Positions 8,323 through 18,329 of a stretch of 51,140 nt of DNA are shown in pieces. Position numbers and translations under genes: made by a program. The DNA comes from Lachnospiraceae bacterium (GTDB lineage Bacteria > Bacillota > Clostridia > Lachnospirales > Lachnospiraceae): the NCBI GenBank assembly GCA_014799405.1, contig JAAVIA010000014.1:17082-68221 (forward strand), written 5' to 3'. The notes under the pieces are model-generated. The model ran no database searches and was not told where the DNA came from. It saw nothing but the letters and a program-made list of their open reading frames with translations. Numbering within the stretch: position 1 is the first letter of the stretch; every line of letters starts with the position of its first letter.

Positions 8323-9729
8323 CTATCTCTTAAGGTTTACAAGCTCCTCAAGCATTGAGTCTGAGGTTGTAATGATACGTGAATTTGCCTGGAAACCTCT
8401 CTGAGTTGTAATCATATCAGTAAACTCTCTTGACAAATCAGTATTTGACATTTCAAGAACTCCCTGTGCCATGGAGCCACCATCTTCATCAACGGCAGAA
8501 CCGATTCCGTCAAATTCGCCTGAGTTTTGTGTTGCAACATACATGCTGTTACCAATAGCTTCAAGCGCCATAGGATTTACGAAGTTTGCAACTGCAATCT
8601 GTCCCATAAGTCTTGTCTCGCCGTTGCTGTATACTCCAAAAATCTTTCCTGATGTATCGATATTTACATCCTCGAGCTTACCCATTGCACGTCCGCCGCC
8701 CTCTGAGCCCGTTGAGCCTCTTACAGCCTTAGCCGTACATGTTCCATCTGATTCATACATTGTAAGTCCATGGAAATCAATATTTATGCCCTCCACAAAC
8801 TCACCATTTATCACTGACTGGAATACATTTCCCTTGTCATTTGTAAGCGGAGTAATCTGTAAAAGCGCACTATCCTGTCCTGCCGCCCCTACATACTCAA
8901 ATTTACCGCCGTCCGGATTAAACTTAATCTGAATGCTTTGACCTCCGCCTATTGTTGCCTGATATCCACCTTCTGTAATGTCAGGAGTTGATGCGTCATC
9001 TCCGCCGAGTATCTCCACATTATTACAATCCTTTATTGACATAAGTTGAAGGTTGTAAAGAGATTTATCAGCCTGATTCTCGTCTAATGTAAGCTTAAAC
9101 TTAACTGTGTAATTAAATCCAAGGTTATCATATATATTAAGTGACATTACATGACCATCAACTGAAGTAAGGTTTACATCAGTAAAGTCGATATTTCCCT
9201 TCATGTGTGCCTCTGATGTCATCTCAGGGGCAGATGTCTTATTGTCCATTGATTCCGGATAAAGTGCGGAAACAGTGTCCTTCTTAATATTATTCGGGTC
9301 TTCCGGGTCAACCTGCCAACCCATAACCTGATATCCGTTACTTGTAACAAGACAGCCTGCACCGTCAACAGTGAAGTTACCAACCTTTGTAAAGCAAGGG
9401 GATCCTCCACGGGATACGATAAAAAAGCTGGCTCCGTTAAGCATAAGGTCATATGGGTTATTTGTGCTCTGTGCAGCACCATTGTCCGTCATGGACGTTT
9501 GTATTGAGGAAACCTTTGTACCAAGACCTATCTGATTTGGGTTTACACCTCCTGTTGAAGCTGTTGCGCCTGTTGCATTTGAGGTTGTTTGATATAGAAC
9601 ATCCCTGAAAAGTGTTGAGGATGATTTAAATCCTATAGTGTTTACGTTTGCAATATTATTACCTATTACATCCATCTTAGTCTGGTGTGTCCTAAGACCT
9701 GCTACACCAGAATAAAGTGATCTCATCAT
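8323..9729 (-). CDS. flgE: FlgE, flagellar hook protein
   Basis: A 468-residue rod/hook-family protein. The N-terminal coiled part (MMRSLYSGVAGLRTHQTKMDVIGNNIANVNTIGF) and the C-terminal part (MSNTDLSREFTDMITTQRGFQANSRIITTSD) are the hallmark D0 segments; the middle carries the long D1/D2 domains. FlgE polymerises into the hook after export through the FlhB gate. Of the two ATG codons at the start, the first has GGAGGT eight bases upstream. The protein contains four cysteines, somewhat unusual for an exported axial protein. Confidence 0.92.
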   Translation of the reverse strand: MMRSLYSGVAGLRTHQTKMDVIGNNIANVNTIGFKSSSTLFRDVLYQTTSNATGATASTGGVNPNQIGLGTKVSSIQTSMTDNGAAQSTNNPYDLMLNGASFFIVSRGGSPCFTKVGNFTVDGAGCLVTSNGYQVMGWQVDPEDPNNIKKDTVSALYPESMDNKTSAPEMTSEAHMKGNIDFTDVNLTSVDGHVMSLNIYDNLGFNYTVKFKLTLDENQADKSLYNLQLMSIKDCNNVEILGGDDASTPDITEGGYQATIGGGQSIQIKFNPDGGKFEYVGAAGQDSALLQITPLTNDKGNVFQSVINGEFVEGINIDFHGLTMYESDGTCTAKAVRGSTGSEGGGRAMGKLEDVNIDTSGKIFGVYSNGETRLMGQIAVANFVNPMALEAIGNSMYVATQNSGEFDGIGSAVDEDGGSMAQGVLEMSNTDLSREFTDMITTQRGFQANSRIITTSDSMLEELVNLKR

Positions 9730-9808
9730 AATTGTTGACCTCCATTCATTTTATATCCCTTCAGTCAATCCGGGATTTAAGCCTCCTTGCTTTCGCGTTG
9801 GTCCGGCT

Positions 9809-10201
9809 TTAAACTATAACTGCTCCATCAATATTTGTAAAAACATTACTATCCTCGGTCTGCTCAAGTGCCGTGACAACAGTATTGTTTTTTACATTTA
9901 CAATAAATGCAAGATTATCCATCATAACAAGAGATTCGTTTATGCTTTTTTCTCTCGCCTGTCCCACGCCCTGATTAAGCCTGTTAAGCTGAGTATCGGA
10001 CAATGTTATGTTCCTGCTCTCCAAACGCTTGTTAGCATGCTTTGAAAATTTGACTTCGCTGCTGTCAAGTGTTTTTTTCTCAAGCATCTCCTTGAAGCTT
10101 AAACCCTCGCTTGTTTTATCTTCATGGGTATGTGCTTCATTTTGAAGGTATATGCCTGCCGCCTGTTCAATTGAAAGGAGTCTGGTATTTAATTTATTCA
10201 T
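9809..10201 (-). CDS. Flagellar operon protein of the TIGR02530 type
   Basis: A 130-residue protein that fits the short flagellar operon family found between flgD and flgE in Firmicutes. The conserved core is FSKHANKRLESRNI, a helix-rich middle with LNQGVGQAREK, and the strongly conserved ending AFIVNVKNNTVVTA ... NVFTNIDGAVIV. No biochemical function is known to me; its place suggests a role in hook assembly. No signal peptide or membrane segment. The family call is from memory of its motif, not a search. Confidence 0.82.
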   Translation of the reverse strand: MNKLNTRLLSIEQAAGIYLQNEAHTHEDKTSEGLSFKEMLEKKTLDSSEVKFSKHANKRLESRNITLSDTQLNRLNQGVGQAREKSINESLVMMDNLAFIVNVKNNTVVTALEQTEDSNVFTNIDGAVIV

Positions 10202-10221
10202 ACAAATCTCCTTTCCCGAAA

Positions 10222-10761
10222 CTACTCTGTAGTACCATTAGTAACCTTGTCATCTCCGCCTGCGTTATTTGTCTTATCATCTCCGTCTGCCTTATTAGCT
10301 TCTTCCTGTGCCTTTTTAGCCTGTTCCTGAAGAAACAGATAATAGTCATAATCAACTACGGAATCCAAATCATCAGCTGGATAGTAGGTGTCATTGATTG
10401 ATAAAAGAACCTCACCGTTTTTAACTGTTGCATATTCAACAAGTCCACTTATCTGTGAAAGCTCTCCCTTTGAATCAGTTGTGTTCATGATAACGTACTC
10501 ACCTACAAGATTAAGTGCATTACCCTTCTCAAGAGTTTCGCTTATGTTCATAGTTGCCTCAAGTGATGAATACTGTGCAAGCTGTGACATATACTCTGTG
10601 CTGTCTCCCGGATTAAGTGGATCCTGATACTGCATCTGAGTTACAAGAAGCTGTAAAAATGCATCCTTATCAAGGTCAGATCCGGATTTTTCTTTCGTGT
10701 TAGCGGCCTTTATGTACTCAGTTGATTTTTTTACTATACCGCTTACTGCTGCGTCTGCCAT
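10222..10761 (-). CDS. flgD: FlgD, hook-cap / hook assembly scaffold
   Basis: A 179-residue protein with the FlgD signature (DKDAFLQLLVTQMQYQDPLNP at about 29-49, then EYMSQLAQYSSLEA), which forms the cap that folds FlgE at the hook tip. The C-terminus is a low-complexity Asp/Lys/Asn tail (GDDKTNNAGGDDK) rather than the full Fn3-like domain of longer FlgD proteins, so this is the short Firmicutes form. The ATG has AAGGAGG upstream. It follows fliK, as in B. subtilis (ylxG). Confidence 0.92.
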   Translation of the reverse strand: MADAAVSGIVKKSTEYIKAANTKEKSGSDLDKDAFLQLLVTQMQYQDPLNPGDSTEYMSQLAQYSSLEATMNISETLEKGNALNLVGEYVIMNTTDSKGELSQISGLVEYATVKNGEVLLSINDTYYPADDLDSVVDYDYYLFLQEQAKKAQEEANKADGDDKTNNAGGDDKVTNGTTE

Positions 10762-10793
10762 TTTGTGTCCTCCTTTTTAAATAATAATTTATG

Positions 10794-12272
10794 TTAAGCC
10801 ATGTAGCTTACCGTGTTACCCTGAGCCTGCATCATTTCCTGTTCAAGCTGCTCCGCATCTTCAATGTCCTCATCCGCAAAGCCTCCCGATATATTTTTGC
10901 CTGCTCTGTCTGCATTTTGTCCCTTAGGACTTCCCTGCTGCTCTTTTCCGTTTCCGAAAAATTCATATGTAGCAACCATTACCTCGACAGCTTCCACCTT
11001 GAGTCCCTGATTATCAAAGGTTTCCCTAAGTGATGCCATGCTTGCTTCAACTGCATGTCTTGCAGCTTCATTTTCGGTTACTATCTGTGCCTGCATAATT
11101 CCGTTTCTTGTGGATACGCTTATCTGTACCTTTCCAAGATGCTCCGGATTAAGCTGAAGCTCAAGTGATGTTGTTTCCCTTGACATATTTACCTTTATCT
11201 CGTCTATAATCTGTCTTACGATATCCGCCTCTGAAACGCTCTCGGTAAAGCTGTCTAAAGAATTTACCATATCTGTGTCGGAGATATTGTCTATAGCCTG
11301 ATTGAGATTATTTATTATGTCAGCTTTTGCATCCTGTCTGTCTGAACGGCCTTCACTGCCCGCACTGTCGCTTTGTCTTGCTTCACTTACGGTGCTTCGT
11401 ACAGTCTCATCACTCTCGGTATGGATGTTGACCCTTGTCTCCTCCACATCCTCATGTGTACTTATGGTGTTCCTTGCTTCACGAGCCGTATCATCAGTCT
11501 TAATGCCGTCATCCTCCGATACTGGAATGTCCTCCTGCATAAGAGCCGTTATTTCATCTTCTGATTCGGCAAGTACGATATCTGCCTCAGCTACAAATGC
11601 TTCTACATCCACACTTGATATATCGAACTTTTCCATCAAATTATCAAGTAGGCTTGACGCAGTTTTTAACAAATTATTCAAATCTTCGTTAATAAGTGCA
11701 TCTACGTTTGTTGCATCACTGGCCTGCAAGATGAAATCGGTTAAATTTGACTTTAACATTAAATCCTGAATATTATATCCGGTTTCGGCAAGCAGCTTGT
11801 TAAGCTCCTCGTCATCAATGTCAAGCAAATCCTTAATTATGTCGGTAAGCTCGGATATTACATCCTTAACAAGCTCATCAGTGGCAGCTTCATCCATATC
11901 TGCCTCACCTGTCTCGGCTGTATTTACTCCCTTTGTGTCCTCAGAAGCCGTTATTTTGGTGTTGGCAGGCTCCTTGACGGCATCCGTACTACCGGCATCA
12001 TTCTTTACAGACTCCTTGCCGGTTGTTTTTTTCGGCTCATTTTTTGCTCCTGCATTGTTTTGAACATCTGTCCTATTTATGTCTGCAACCCCTGACACAT
12101 CCACTTTTCCATCGCTGGATTTCACTGCATCATTCTTGTCAGTTCCGTTCATGGAGGCCGCATTCATAAGAGATGAAAATGCATCTGCCGCAGTCTCGTC
12201 CTTTTCCTTCGTCTTTGCCTTAGGATTTGGCTTTGTGCCAAAAGGACTGATTCCCGTTGTTGTAATAGCCAT
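10794..12272 (-). CDS. fliK: FliK, hook-length control protein
   Basis: A 492-residue secreted ruler protein. Most of it is acidic and low complexity (rich in Asp, Glu, Ser, Thr and Ala), as expected for an unfolded ruler. The conserved C-terminal domain at about 370-450 has LELQLNPEHLGKVQISVS and then LRETFDNQGLKVEAVEV, which contact FlhB when the hook reaches length. The frame extends to 12290, but the upstream ATG overlaps the ribosome site; the ATG at 12272 (MAITTTG) follows AAAGGAG at the right distance. Confidence 0.92.
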   Translation of the reverse strand: MAITTTGISPFGTKPNPKAKTKEKDETAADAFSSLMNAASMNGTDKNDAVKSSDGKVDVSGVADINRTDVQNNAGAKNEPKKTTGKESVKNDAGSTDAVKEPANTKITASEDTKGVNTAETGEADMDEAATDELVKDVISELTDIIKDLLDIDDEELNKLLAETGYNIQDLMLKSNLTDFILQASDATNVDALINEDLNNLLKTASSLLDNLMEKFDISSVDVEAFVAEADIVLAESEDEITALMQEDIPVSEDDGIKTDDTAREARNTISTHEDVEETRVNIHTESDETVRSTVSEARQSDSAGSEGRSDRQDAKADIINNLNQAIDNISDTDMVNSLDSFTESVSEADIVRQIIDEIKVNMSRETTSLELQLNPEHLGKVQISVSTRNGIMQAQIVTENEAARHAVEASMASLRETFDNQGLKVEAVEVMVATYEFFGNGKEQQGSPKGQNADRAGKNISGGFADEDIEDAEQLEQEMMQAQGNTVSYMA

Positions 12273-12311
12273 TTTTTTGTCTCCTTTCATACATTTAGCA
12301 GTATAAGTCCC

Positions 12312-13049
12312 TTAAGGAAGAAGCTTCTTGGTGACAATAGCCGCAAACTCCGGATCCATCTCAGCAAGTATCTTACCCCTCGAGCTTGCACTCATATTAT
12401 TCATAATAAGTGCAACCGTATCAAGGTCATTTTTCATGCTTTCAAGAATCTTAGCAGCATCCTTGGCGTCCATGCTCTCGTATGCGCTGGCCAAATCAAG
12501 AATTTCCTGATCGACCTGTTTTGCTTCTATAATCTCCCTGTAAACCTTTTCTGCATATTCTGCATCCAGGGAATTATACCACTCTATATATGTATCGGTA
12601 TCCGGAGCCGATTCTCCATAGACCACTTCGTCATAAAATTCTTTTTTTTCCTGTTCAAATTCCGTCTGATTATTCTCAAACGTCGCAAGGCGTGCACATT
12701 CAGCCTCCAATTCCTTCACTCTGTCATTCAGGGAAACGATTTCCGCATCCTTACTTCCGATTGCAGCATCAAGCACACTGATTTGATTTAATGCCTTTTC
12801 CAACGTATCATAAGGGTAGTCACTCTCAATGGCAACCTCCTCGTCCGATGGTGGCGGCAGTATTTCCTTTATAACAGGTACATCCTTAAACACAGGTCTA
12901 AGAACCTTACTTCCAAAGCCCCCCACATCACATTTTATAAGCAGCGCCATCACAGAAAAAAATGTTGTAAGCGCCAAAATAAGTATAATTACTCCTGCAA
13001 CCTTAGAGCCTCCGCTCTCTCCGTCCCTATTTCTGTCCCTTTTAGCCAT
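12312..13049 (-). CDS. MotE / YlxF-like flagellar protein
   Basis: A 245-residue protein with one N-terminal membrane helix (about residues 18-40), a coiled-coil stretch (about 85-130) and a C-terminal MgtE-N-like helical repeat (AYESMDAKDAAKILESMKNDLDTVALIMNNMSASSRGKILAEMDP). This matches the YlxF/MotE family encoded between fliJ and fliK. MotE in other bacteria is a stator-associated chaperone; that role here is inference. The family name rests on the C-terminal repeat and gene position. Confidence 0.8.
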   Translation of the reverse strand: MAKRDRNRDGESGGSKVAGVIILILALTTFFSVMALLIKCDVGGFGSKVLRPVFKDVPVIKEILPPPSDEEVAIESDYPYDTLEKALNQISVLDAAIGSKDAEIVSLNDRVKELEAECARLATFENNQTEFEQEKKEFYDEVVYGESAPDTDTYIEWYNSLDAEYAEKVYREIIEAKQVDQEILDLASAYESMDAKDAAKILESMKNDLDTVALIMNNMSASSRGKILAEMDPEFAAIVTKKLLP

Positions 13050-13052
13050 TTA

Positions 13053-13508
13053 TCATTCCTCCGTTTGTCCCTTACTATTAAACTGGTAGCTTACTACCTC
13101 GTCTGTTTCCTTGCTTTCCTGCTCATTCAGCTCCACAAGAAACTCTTCAAATTTCTTTTCCTTAAGCTTTTCATGCATTTTTCTTTCCTGCATAAGCTCG
13201 TTTAACTTCTGCCTTGCCTTTTCCAGTTCCCTGCTTTTTGTTCGCACAACTTCCATCTGTGCGGCAATCAGGTCCTCCATTACGTCTATGGCATTACCAC
13301 ACTCGTCAATCCTTAAAAAATCCAGTTTCCCGGAAATAGCCTCTGAATATTCAAGCATGTATCCCCTTTTTCTGTCCCGCAAGGCTTTAAGCTTTTGCTC
13401 CTCAACATTAAGCGCAGCCTGTGCATTGGCATACTCCTGCTTTGCAACAGTCTCAAGCTGCAACTTTATATCAAGTATATTTTGCATCGGGTAAAAAAAT
13501 TTAGCCAT
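13053..13508 (-). CDS. fliJ: FliJ, flagellar export chaperone / ATPase stalk
   Basis: A 151-residue, almost wholly helical protein rich in Glu, Lys, Gln and Leu, forming two antiparallel coiled coils. The start MAKFFYPMQNILDIKLQLE resembles FliJ N-termini. FliJ inserts into the FliI hexamer like the gamma stalk of F-ATPase and escorts export chaperones. Sequence conservation is low in this family, so the call leans on coiled-coil pattern, size and its place right after fliI. Confidence 0.87.
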   Translation of the reverse strand: MAKFFYPMQNILDIKLQLETVAKQEYANAQAALNVEEQKLKALRDRKRGYMLEYSEAISGKLDFLRIDECGNAIDVMEDLIAAQMEVVRTKSRELEKARQKLNELMQERKMHEKLKEKKFEEFLVELNEQESKETDEVVSYQFNSKGQTEE

Positions 13509-13521
13509 AAAGTCACCTTAG

Positions 13522-14832
13522 TTATTCAAAAATTTCTTTTAGCATGACAAGCTCATCATCCAATAGAAATTTAGTGTCAACATCCTGCATTAGATACTCA
13601 TTTACTTTTCCAATTTTTGAGATGGCATAATCTATATCAGGATTTGATCCTGATTTGTATGCGCCTATATTTATCAAATCTTCTGCATCATTGTAGGTTG
13701 CAAGCACATTTTTAAGCTTTCCTGCAACTTCCTTATGCTCCTTATCCGCAATGGAGCTCATACACCTTGATATGCTTTGAAGTATGTCTATTGCAGGATA
13801 ATGATTTTTATGTCCAAGCTTTCTTGATAAAATAATATGTCCATCCAATATTCCTCTTGCGGTATCCGTAATAGGCTCATTGAAATCATCGCCGTCAACA
13901 AGAACGGTATATAGCCCTGTTATGGAGCCCTGATATGTATTTCCCGCCCGTTCCAAAAGTTTTGGCAGTTCAGCATACACAGACGGTGGATATCCCCTCG
14001 TTACAGGAGGCTCACCTGATGCAAGACCTATCTCCCTCTGCGCCATGGAAAAACGTGTAAGGGAATCCATCATAAGAAGCACATCCTTACCCTGATCCCT
14101 GAAATATTCTGCTATTGCGGTAGCAGTTTTTGCAGCTTTATTTCTTATGAGGGCAGGCTTATCCGAGGTAGCTATAACAAGCACCGACCTTGCAAGTCCT
14201 TCCTCCCCCAAATCTCTCTCTATAAATTCTCCAACCTCACGTCCACGCTCTCCAATAAGAGCAATAACATTTATATCTGCCTTTGTATTTCTTGCAAACA
14301 TACCAAGCAGTGTACTTTTTCCAACACCACTTCCCGCAAATATTCCTATTCTCTGTCCCTTTCCTATAGTAAGAAGACCATCTACCGCTTTTACGCCAAG
14401 AGGAAGCACCTCAGATATAAGCTTTCTTTTTAAAGGGTCAGGTGGGGGCGCATCAATTGGATATGCATTGTCACATTTGATTTCGGAATCGTCCATAGGT
14501 CTTCCTATTCCGTCCAAAACCTTTCCAAGAAGATTTTCTCCTACGGGAACCTTTAAAACCTCTCCCGTATTTTTTACCGTAGCTCCAAGACCGATTCCAT
14601 CCACAACATCAAAGGGCATAAGAAGAACCTTGTTGTCCTTAAAGCCTACAACCTCGGCTCTTACCTGTTCCTTTCCATCCCTTGACCTTATCTCACAAAG
14701 ATCTCCCAGCTTACATGTAGGTCCTATTGATTCTATCGTAAGCCCTACAACCTTCGTAACCTTTCCGTAATGCAGTGCAAAATCCCTTTCGAAAAGATAT
14801 GTATATTTTTGAATGTCAAAGCATTTATCCAT
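13522..14832 (-). CDS. fliI: FliI, flagellar export ATPase
   Basis: A 436-residue F1-beta-like ATPase that energises flagellar export. The Walker A loop is GSGVGKST at 167-174, Walker B is VLLMMDSLTRF, and the conserved QREIGLASGEPP motif follows. The frame could begin at 14871, but the ATG at 14832 (MDKCFDIQ) has AGAGGT five bases upstream and gives the normal length. About 73 bases separate it from fliH, unusually wide for this operon, with no clear promoter or terminator. Confidence 0.96.
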   Translation of the reverse strand: MDKCFDIQKYTYLFERDFALHYGKVTKVVGLTIESIGPTCKLGDLCEIRSRDGKEQVRAEVVGFKDNKVLLMPFDVVDGIGLGATVKNTGEVLKVPVGENLLGKVLDGIGRPMDDSEIKCDNAYPIDAPPPDPLKRKLISEVLPLGVKAVDGLLTIGKGQRIGIFAGSGVGKSTLLGMFARNTKADINVIALIGERGREVGEFIERDLGEEGLARSVLVIATSDKPALIRNKAAKTATAIAEYFRDQGKDVLLMMDSLTRFSMAQREIGLASGEPPVTRGYPPSVYAELPKLLERAGNTYQGSITGLYTVLVDGDDFNEPITDTARGILDGHIILSRKLGHKNHYPAIDILQSISRCMSSIADKEHKEVAGKLKNVLATYNDAEDLINIGAYKSGSNPDIDYAISKIGKVNEYLMQDVDTKFLLDDELVMLKEIFE

Positions 14833-14905
14833 CACAAACCTCTTAATAATAAACATAGGGCTGTTATACAAAAAACAAAAACGCAGTATAGCAGACCCTC
14901 TATAT

Positions 14906-15691
14906 TTATGACAATAGCTTTATTGCCGTTATCAGATTATTTACTTGTAAATCCATGGACAAATCAATAATTCCATTGTCCGTCTCAATAATGCACTGCC
15001 TTTTTGTTAATTTGGCGTCTGCAAAAATTTCAATGTTTATTGCCGGATTTGCGGAAAGTGATATTCTGTCCTTGTTATCATATATATATGCGTAGCTTTC
15101 CTCCGGTATTTTTATTATTATATTTTTCCCAGTCTCGTCGCCTGAAAGTGCCTCGTTAATCATATGAATCATAACAGGCTTGTAATCATCAACAAGTATT
15201 CCCGTAAGCTTTTTAATCATATTACAGGAAAATTCAACGAGCTGTTTTTCTGCATCCTCACAGTATTCCTCAAGCTTTTGCTCAGTACGCACAAAGAGCT
15301 GTTCCTGATCTTTTTTAAGATTAGCAAGATACTCCTCGTTTCTTGCCGCAGCTTCTTCCTGTCCTTCCTTAAGCCCCTGCTCAAATCCTTCTGTCCTTGC
15401 AGTCTCATAAATTTTCTCCGCCTCAGCATGAGCCTCCTCTATAATCAGGTCCGCCTGCTCTCTTGCTTCCTCTCTTATGGCTTTTACCATGTCCGCCGTT
15501 TCATTCAGTATCTTTTCGTCTCCGCTTTCCGTTTCCAACTCCTCATTTTCATCCTGCATTTCAGAAACAGATCTTATAATCTTATTATTTTCACTCATTT
15601 TAACGGCAACACGGCTATTTACATCAATAACGAAGGGATCACCTGCTATTTTACCCAAACCTGTAAAATTCGGCTTATAAATATTAGACAA
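14906..15691 (-). CDS. fliH: FliH, flagellar export ATPase regulator
   Basis: A 261-residue protein with a long charged coiled coil in its centre (about 45-150, with AHAEAEKIYETARTEGFEQG and GLKEGQEEAAARNEE) and a small C-terminal domain, as in FliH, which binds and restrains FliI. It begins with TTG at 15691: GGAGGTGA lies eight bases upstream and the start overlaps the fliG stop by eight bases. A helix with small residues at every fourth place (GFEQGLKEG) is the usual FliH glycine-repeat region. Confidence 0.9.
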   Translation of the reverse strand: MSNIYKPNFTGLGKIAGDPFVIDVNSRVAVKMSENNKIIRSVSEMQDENEELETESGDEKILNETADMVKAIREEAREQADLIIEEAHAEAEKIYETARTEGFEQGLKEGQEEAAARNEEYLANLKKDQEQLFVRTEQKLEEYCEDAEKQLVEFSCNMIKKLTGILVDDYKPVMIHMINEALSGDETGKNIIIKIPEESYAYIYDNKDRISLSANPAINIEIFADAKLTKRQCIIETDNGIIDLSMDLQVNNLITAIKLLS

Positions 15692-16697
15692 CTAATTCGT
15701 CACCTCCGCCACGTGAAATAACAATTTCACCTGAATCTTCAAGCTTTCTTATAATATTAACAATCTTCTGCTGTGCATCCTCAACATCCTTAAGCTTGAC
15801 AGGACCCATAAATTCCATATCCTCTTTTATCATCGTTGAAAGACGGCTTGAAAGGTTATCAAATATAATCTGCTTAACATCATCATTTGCATTCTTAAGG
15901 GCTATTGCAAGCTCATTGTTGTCAACCTCACGAAGAACAGTCTGTATGGCTCTGTTGTCAAGCAGCAAAATATCCTCGAATACAAACATCTTTCTTCTGA
16001 TGTCGTCTGCAAGTTCTGGTTCTTCCACCTCCAAAGATTCCATGATATGCTTTTCAGTACTTCTGTCAACAGTATTAAGTATGCTAACGATAGAGTCGAT
16101 ACCACCGACAATTGTGTAATCCTGATTTACAAGTGAAGCAAGCTTCTTCTCAAGAACCTTCTCAACCTGCTTTATTACGTCAGGACTTGTTCTGTCCATC
16201 ATGGCAATTCTCTTTGCAACATCAGCCTGTTTTTCAGGTGCAAGTGCACTCACGACCGCAGCAGCCTGCTGTGATGGAAGATATGCAAGAATAAGGGCTA
16301 TTGTCTGTGGATGCTCATCCTGTATAAAGTTAAGAAGCTGGCTGGCATCCGACTTTCTTACAAATTCGAACGGTCTTACCTGCAATGATGCAGTAAGCTT
16401 TCCTATAACATCCCTTGCCCGGTCTTCGCCGAGAGCCTTGTCAAGAAGCTCCTTAGCATAACCAATACCGCCCTCCGCAATATATTTCTGGGCAAGACAA
16501 ACCTCGTAAAATTCATCTAAAATGGCGTCCTTTATATCCGGGCTCACACTTTTCGTATTTGCTATCTCAAGCGTAAGCTGTTCAATTTCATCCTCCTTCA
16601 GATGCTTAAATATAGAAGCTGAACGCTCCGGTCCCAAAGCAATAAGAAGTATTGCCGCCTTTTGTACTCCTGATATATCCTCCAATTGAGATACCAT
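15684..16697 (-). CDS. fliG: FliG, flagellar motor switch protein
   Basis: A 337-residue C-ring protein that couples stator movement to rotation. The middle domain signature EHPQTIALILAYLP lies at about 128-141. The C-terminal domain with the charged rotor helix (LDNRAIQTVLREVDNNELAIAL) contacts MotA. The N-terminal part binds the FliF tail. It is preceded by fliF with six bases between them, and its end overlaps the fliH start. Confidence 0.97.
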   Translation of the reverse strand: MVSQLEDISGVQKAAILLIALGPERSASIFKHLKEDEIEQLTLEIANTKSVSPDIKDAILDEFYEVCLAQKYIAEGGIGYAKELLDKALGEDRARDVIGKLTASLQVRPFEFVRKSDASQLLNFIQDEHPQTIALILAYLPSQQAAAVVSALAPEKQADVAKRIAMMDRTSPDVIKQVEKVLEKKLASLVNQDYTIVGGIDSIVSILNTVDRSTEKHIMESLEVEEPELADDIRRKMFVFEDILLLDNRAIQTVLREVDNNELAIALKNANDDVKQIIFDNLSSRLSTMIKEDMEFMGPVKLKDVEDAQQKIVNIIRKLEDSGEIVISRGGGDELVV

Positions 16698-16703
16698 CTA
16701 AAA

Positions 16704-18305
16704 TCACTCCCATTCCTCATTAAGCCAATTCCTAAGCAACGTTGCAACTGCAGCCGGGTTTTCATCAACAAACTTATCAATCATAACCTTTGTAGCTGAG
16801 TTATCACTAAATTCTATATCATCAATAGACTGATTTTCCTTAGTTGTAGCAAGAAGCGCCTCTACGGAAAGCTCTGGCTCCATCTCGATAACCTCCTCAG
16901 TCTTCATGCCCTTAAATACTACAAACAGTAACAGTAATCCTATAAGAACCGCAAGTATAATAGATATTATACTCTGCATAGGAACGCCTGCATCCTCTTT
17001 CGGATAAAATACAGGAACAATTCTCTCAACCACATATATGTTTGCCTCTTTTATTCCTGTTGCCTTTGACATAAGTGCGACCATATTAGGGTCGTTGATG
17101 GTTTCCGTAGCCTCCTGATTGGCTGCCTTAAACTCTGCAAAGGTTGTTCCTTCAAGGAGACCGTTTTCCTCCATAACTTCTTCTTCATATATATCATATT
17201 TTGTAAGATACATAGCCATGCTGGAATTGGCAAGGTCAACATTTCCTACCGGTTCCTTGGTAATGGTTTCAGTATAGCTTGTATTGTATGTTTCCTTTAT
17301 AAGGTTAAGAGTAGACTCACCATTGGCAGTATCCAAAAGATTGTAGTCGGTGATTTCCTCTCCGTTGGCGTCCGTACCTACAACGCCGCCGGTTCCGTCC
17401 GTATTTTCCGCAAGATAATAATAATATGTAGCCTTTGGACCCGTATCGTCCACGTCATTGGAATAATATTCAAGGTTTCGCATTTCCTTCTCGGATATGT
17501 TTACGTCAAGGTTTGCAGAAACGGAAACCTCGTTGTATACTCCCGAATTAACCATAAGATTCCACAGCTTACTGTTGTAGTATTCCTCAACCTGCTGTTC
17601 AACCATAATGGCAGGATTGGCCGCTGCAACACTGCTTGAGCCCGAGAAAAGAAGCTTACCCTGATTATCTATTATCGTTATGTCATCCGTATCAGCATCT
17701 CCCACACAGGTTCTTGCATATTCAGCAATAGCCTGTACGTTGTTGCTGTCAAAATTACTTCCTGTCGTCAAAAATATGCTCACAGAGGTTTTTGCCCTCT
17801 CCTCTGTAAGTGTATTTACATTATCAGGAATATGTATAGTTACCGTAGCCTTTGTAACGCCCTCTATATTGCTTATATCAGCCGCCATATTTGACTGTAG
17901 ATTGATTTTAGCTTTCATACGTTTTTCCGAATCGGTTGTATTAAAGCCATTGTCAAAAAGCCAATCGTAATCCGTATTATTTACGCTTGTGCTTATTCCG
18001 TTTTCGCCAAGCAAAAGTCTTGCCTGCGAGAGCTGCTGTTCATCAACCTCTATCGTCAGGGCATCCTTACTTGTTCTGTATTTTATTTGATTTTCCTCCA
18101 AAAGATTTGCCGCCTTTGCCGTTGCCGCAGTATCCTCGAAGGAGGTAAGTGTAACATATGTAGTTTTATTAAGCAGCAAAACAAGAGCAACCAGTGTAAT
18201 AATCACCGCTGCCGCTACAGAAAAGAATAAAGTTTTTTGTTTTGCTGTGTACTTTTTCCAAAATTCGACTATCTTAGATGGTAGCTGTTTAAACCATTCT
18301 CCCAT
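16704..18305 (-). CDS. fliF: FliF, flagellar MS-ring protein
   Basis: A 533-residue ring protein with two membrane helices, one near residues 24-45 and one near 440-462 (SIILAVLIGLLLLFVVFKG). The extracytoplasmic ring-building domains lie between them. Conserved stretches include LTEERAKTSVSIFL and a C-terminal cytoplasmic tail that docks FliG. Length and layout are normal for FliF. It is the base on which the switch and export gate assemble. Confidence 0.96.
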   Translation of the reverse strand: MGEWFKQLPSKIVEFWKKYTAKQKTLFFSVAAAVIITLVALVLLLNKTTYVTLTSFEDTAATAKAANLLEENQIKYRTSKDALTIEVDEQQLSQARLLLGENGISTSVNNTDYDWLFDNGFNTTDSEKRMKAKINLQSNMAADISNIEGVTKATVTIHIPDNVNTLTEERAKTSVSIFLTTGSNFDSNNVQAIAEYARTCVGDADTDDITIIDNQGKLLFSGSSSVAAANPAIMVEQQVEEYYNSKLWNLMVNSGVYNEVSVSANLDVNISEKEMRNLEYYSNDVDDTGPKATYYYYLAENTDGTGGVVGTDANGEEITDYNLLDTANGESTLNLIKETYNTSYTETITKEPVGNVDLANSSMAMYLTKYDIYEEEVMEENGLLEGTTFAEFKAANQEATETINDPNMVALMSKATGIKEANIYVVERIVPVFYPKEDAGVPMQSIISIILAVLIGLLLLFVVFKGMKTEEVIEMEPELSVEALLATTKENQSIDDIEFSDNSATKVMIDKFVDENPAAVATLLRNWLNEEWE

Positions 18306-18329
18306 TAGTAAAATCCGCCTATCTAATTA

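Noticed and set aside
14147-14770. 207-residue plus-strand frame inside fliI
   Set aside because: It is a shadow of fliI codon bias, with no ribosome site and no resemblance to a family; several similar antisense frames lie inside fliK, comM and der.
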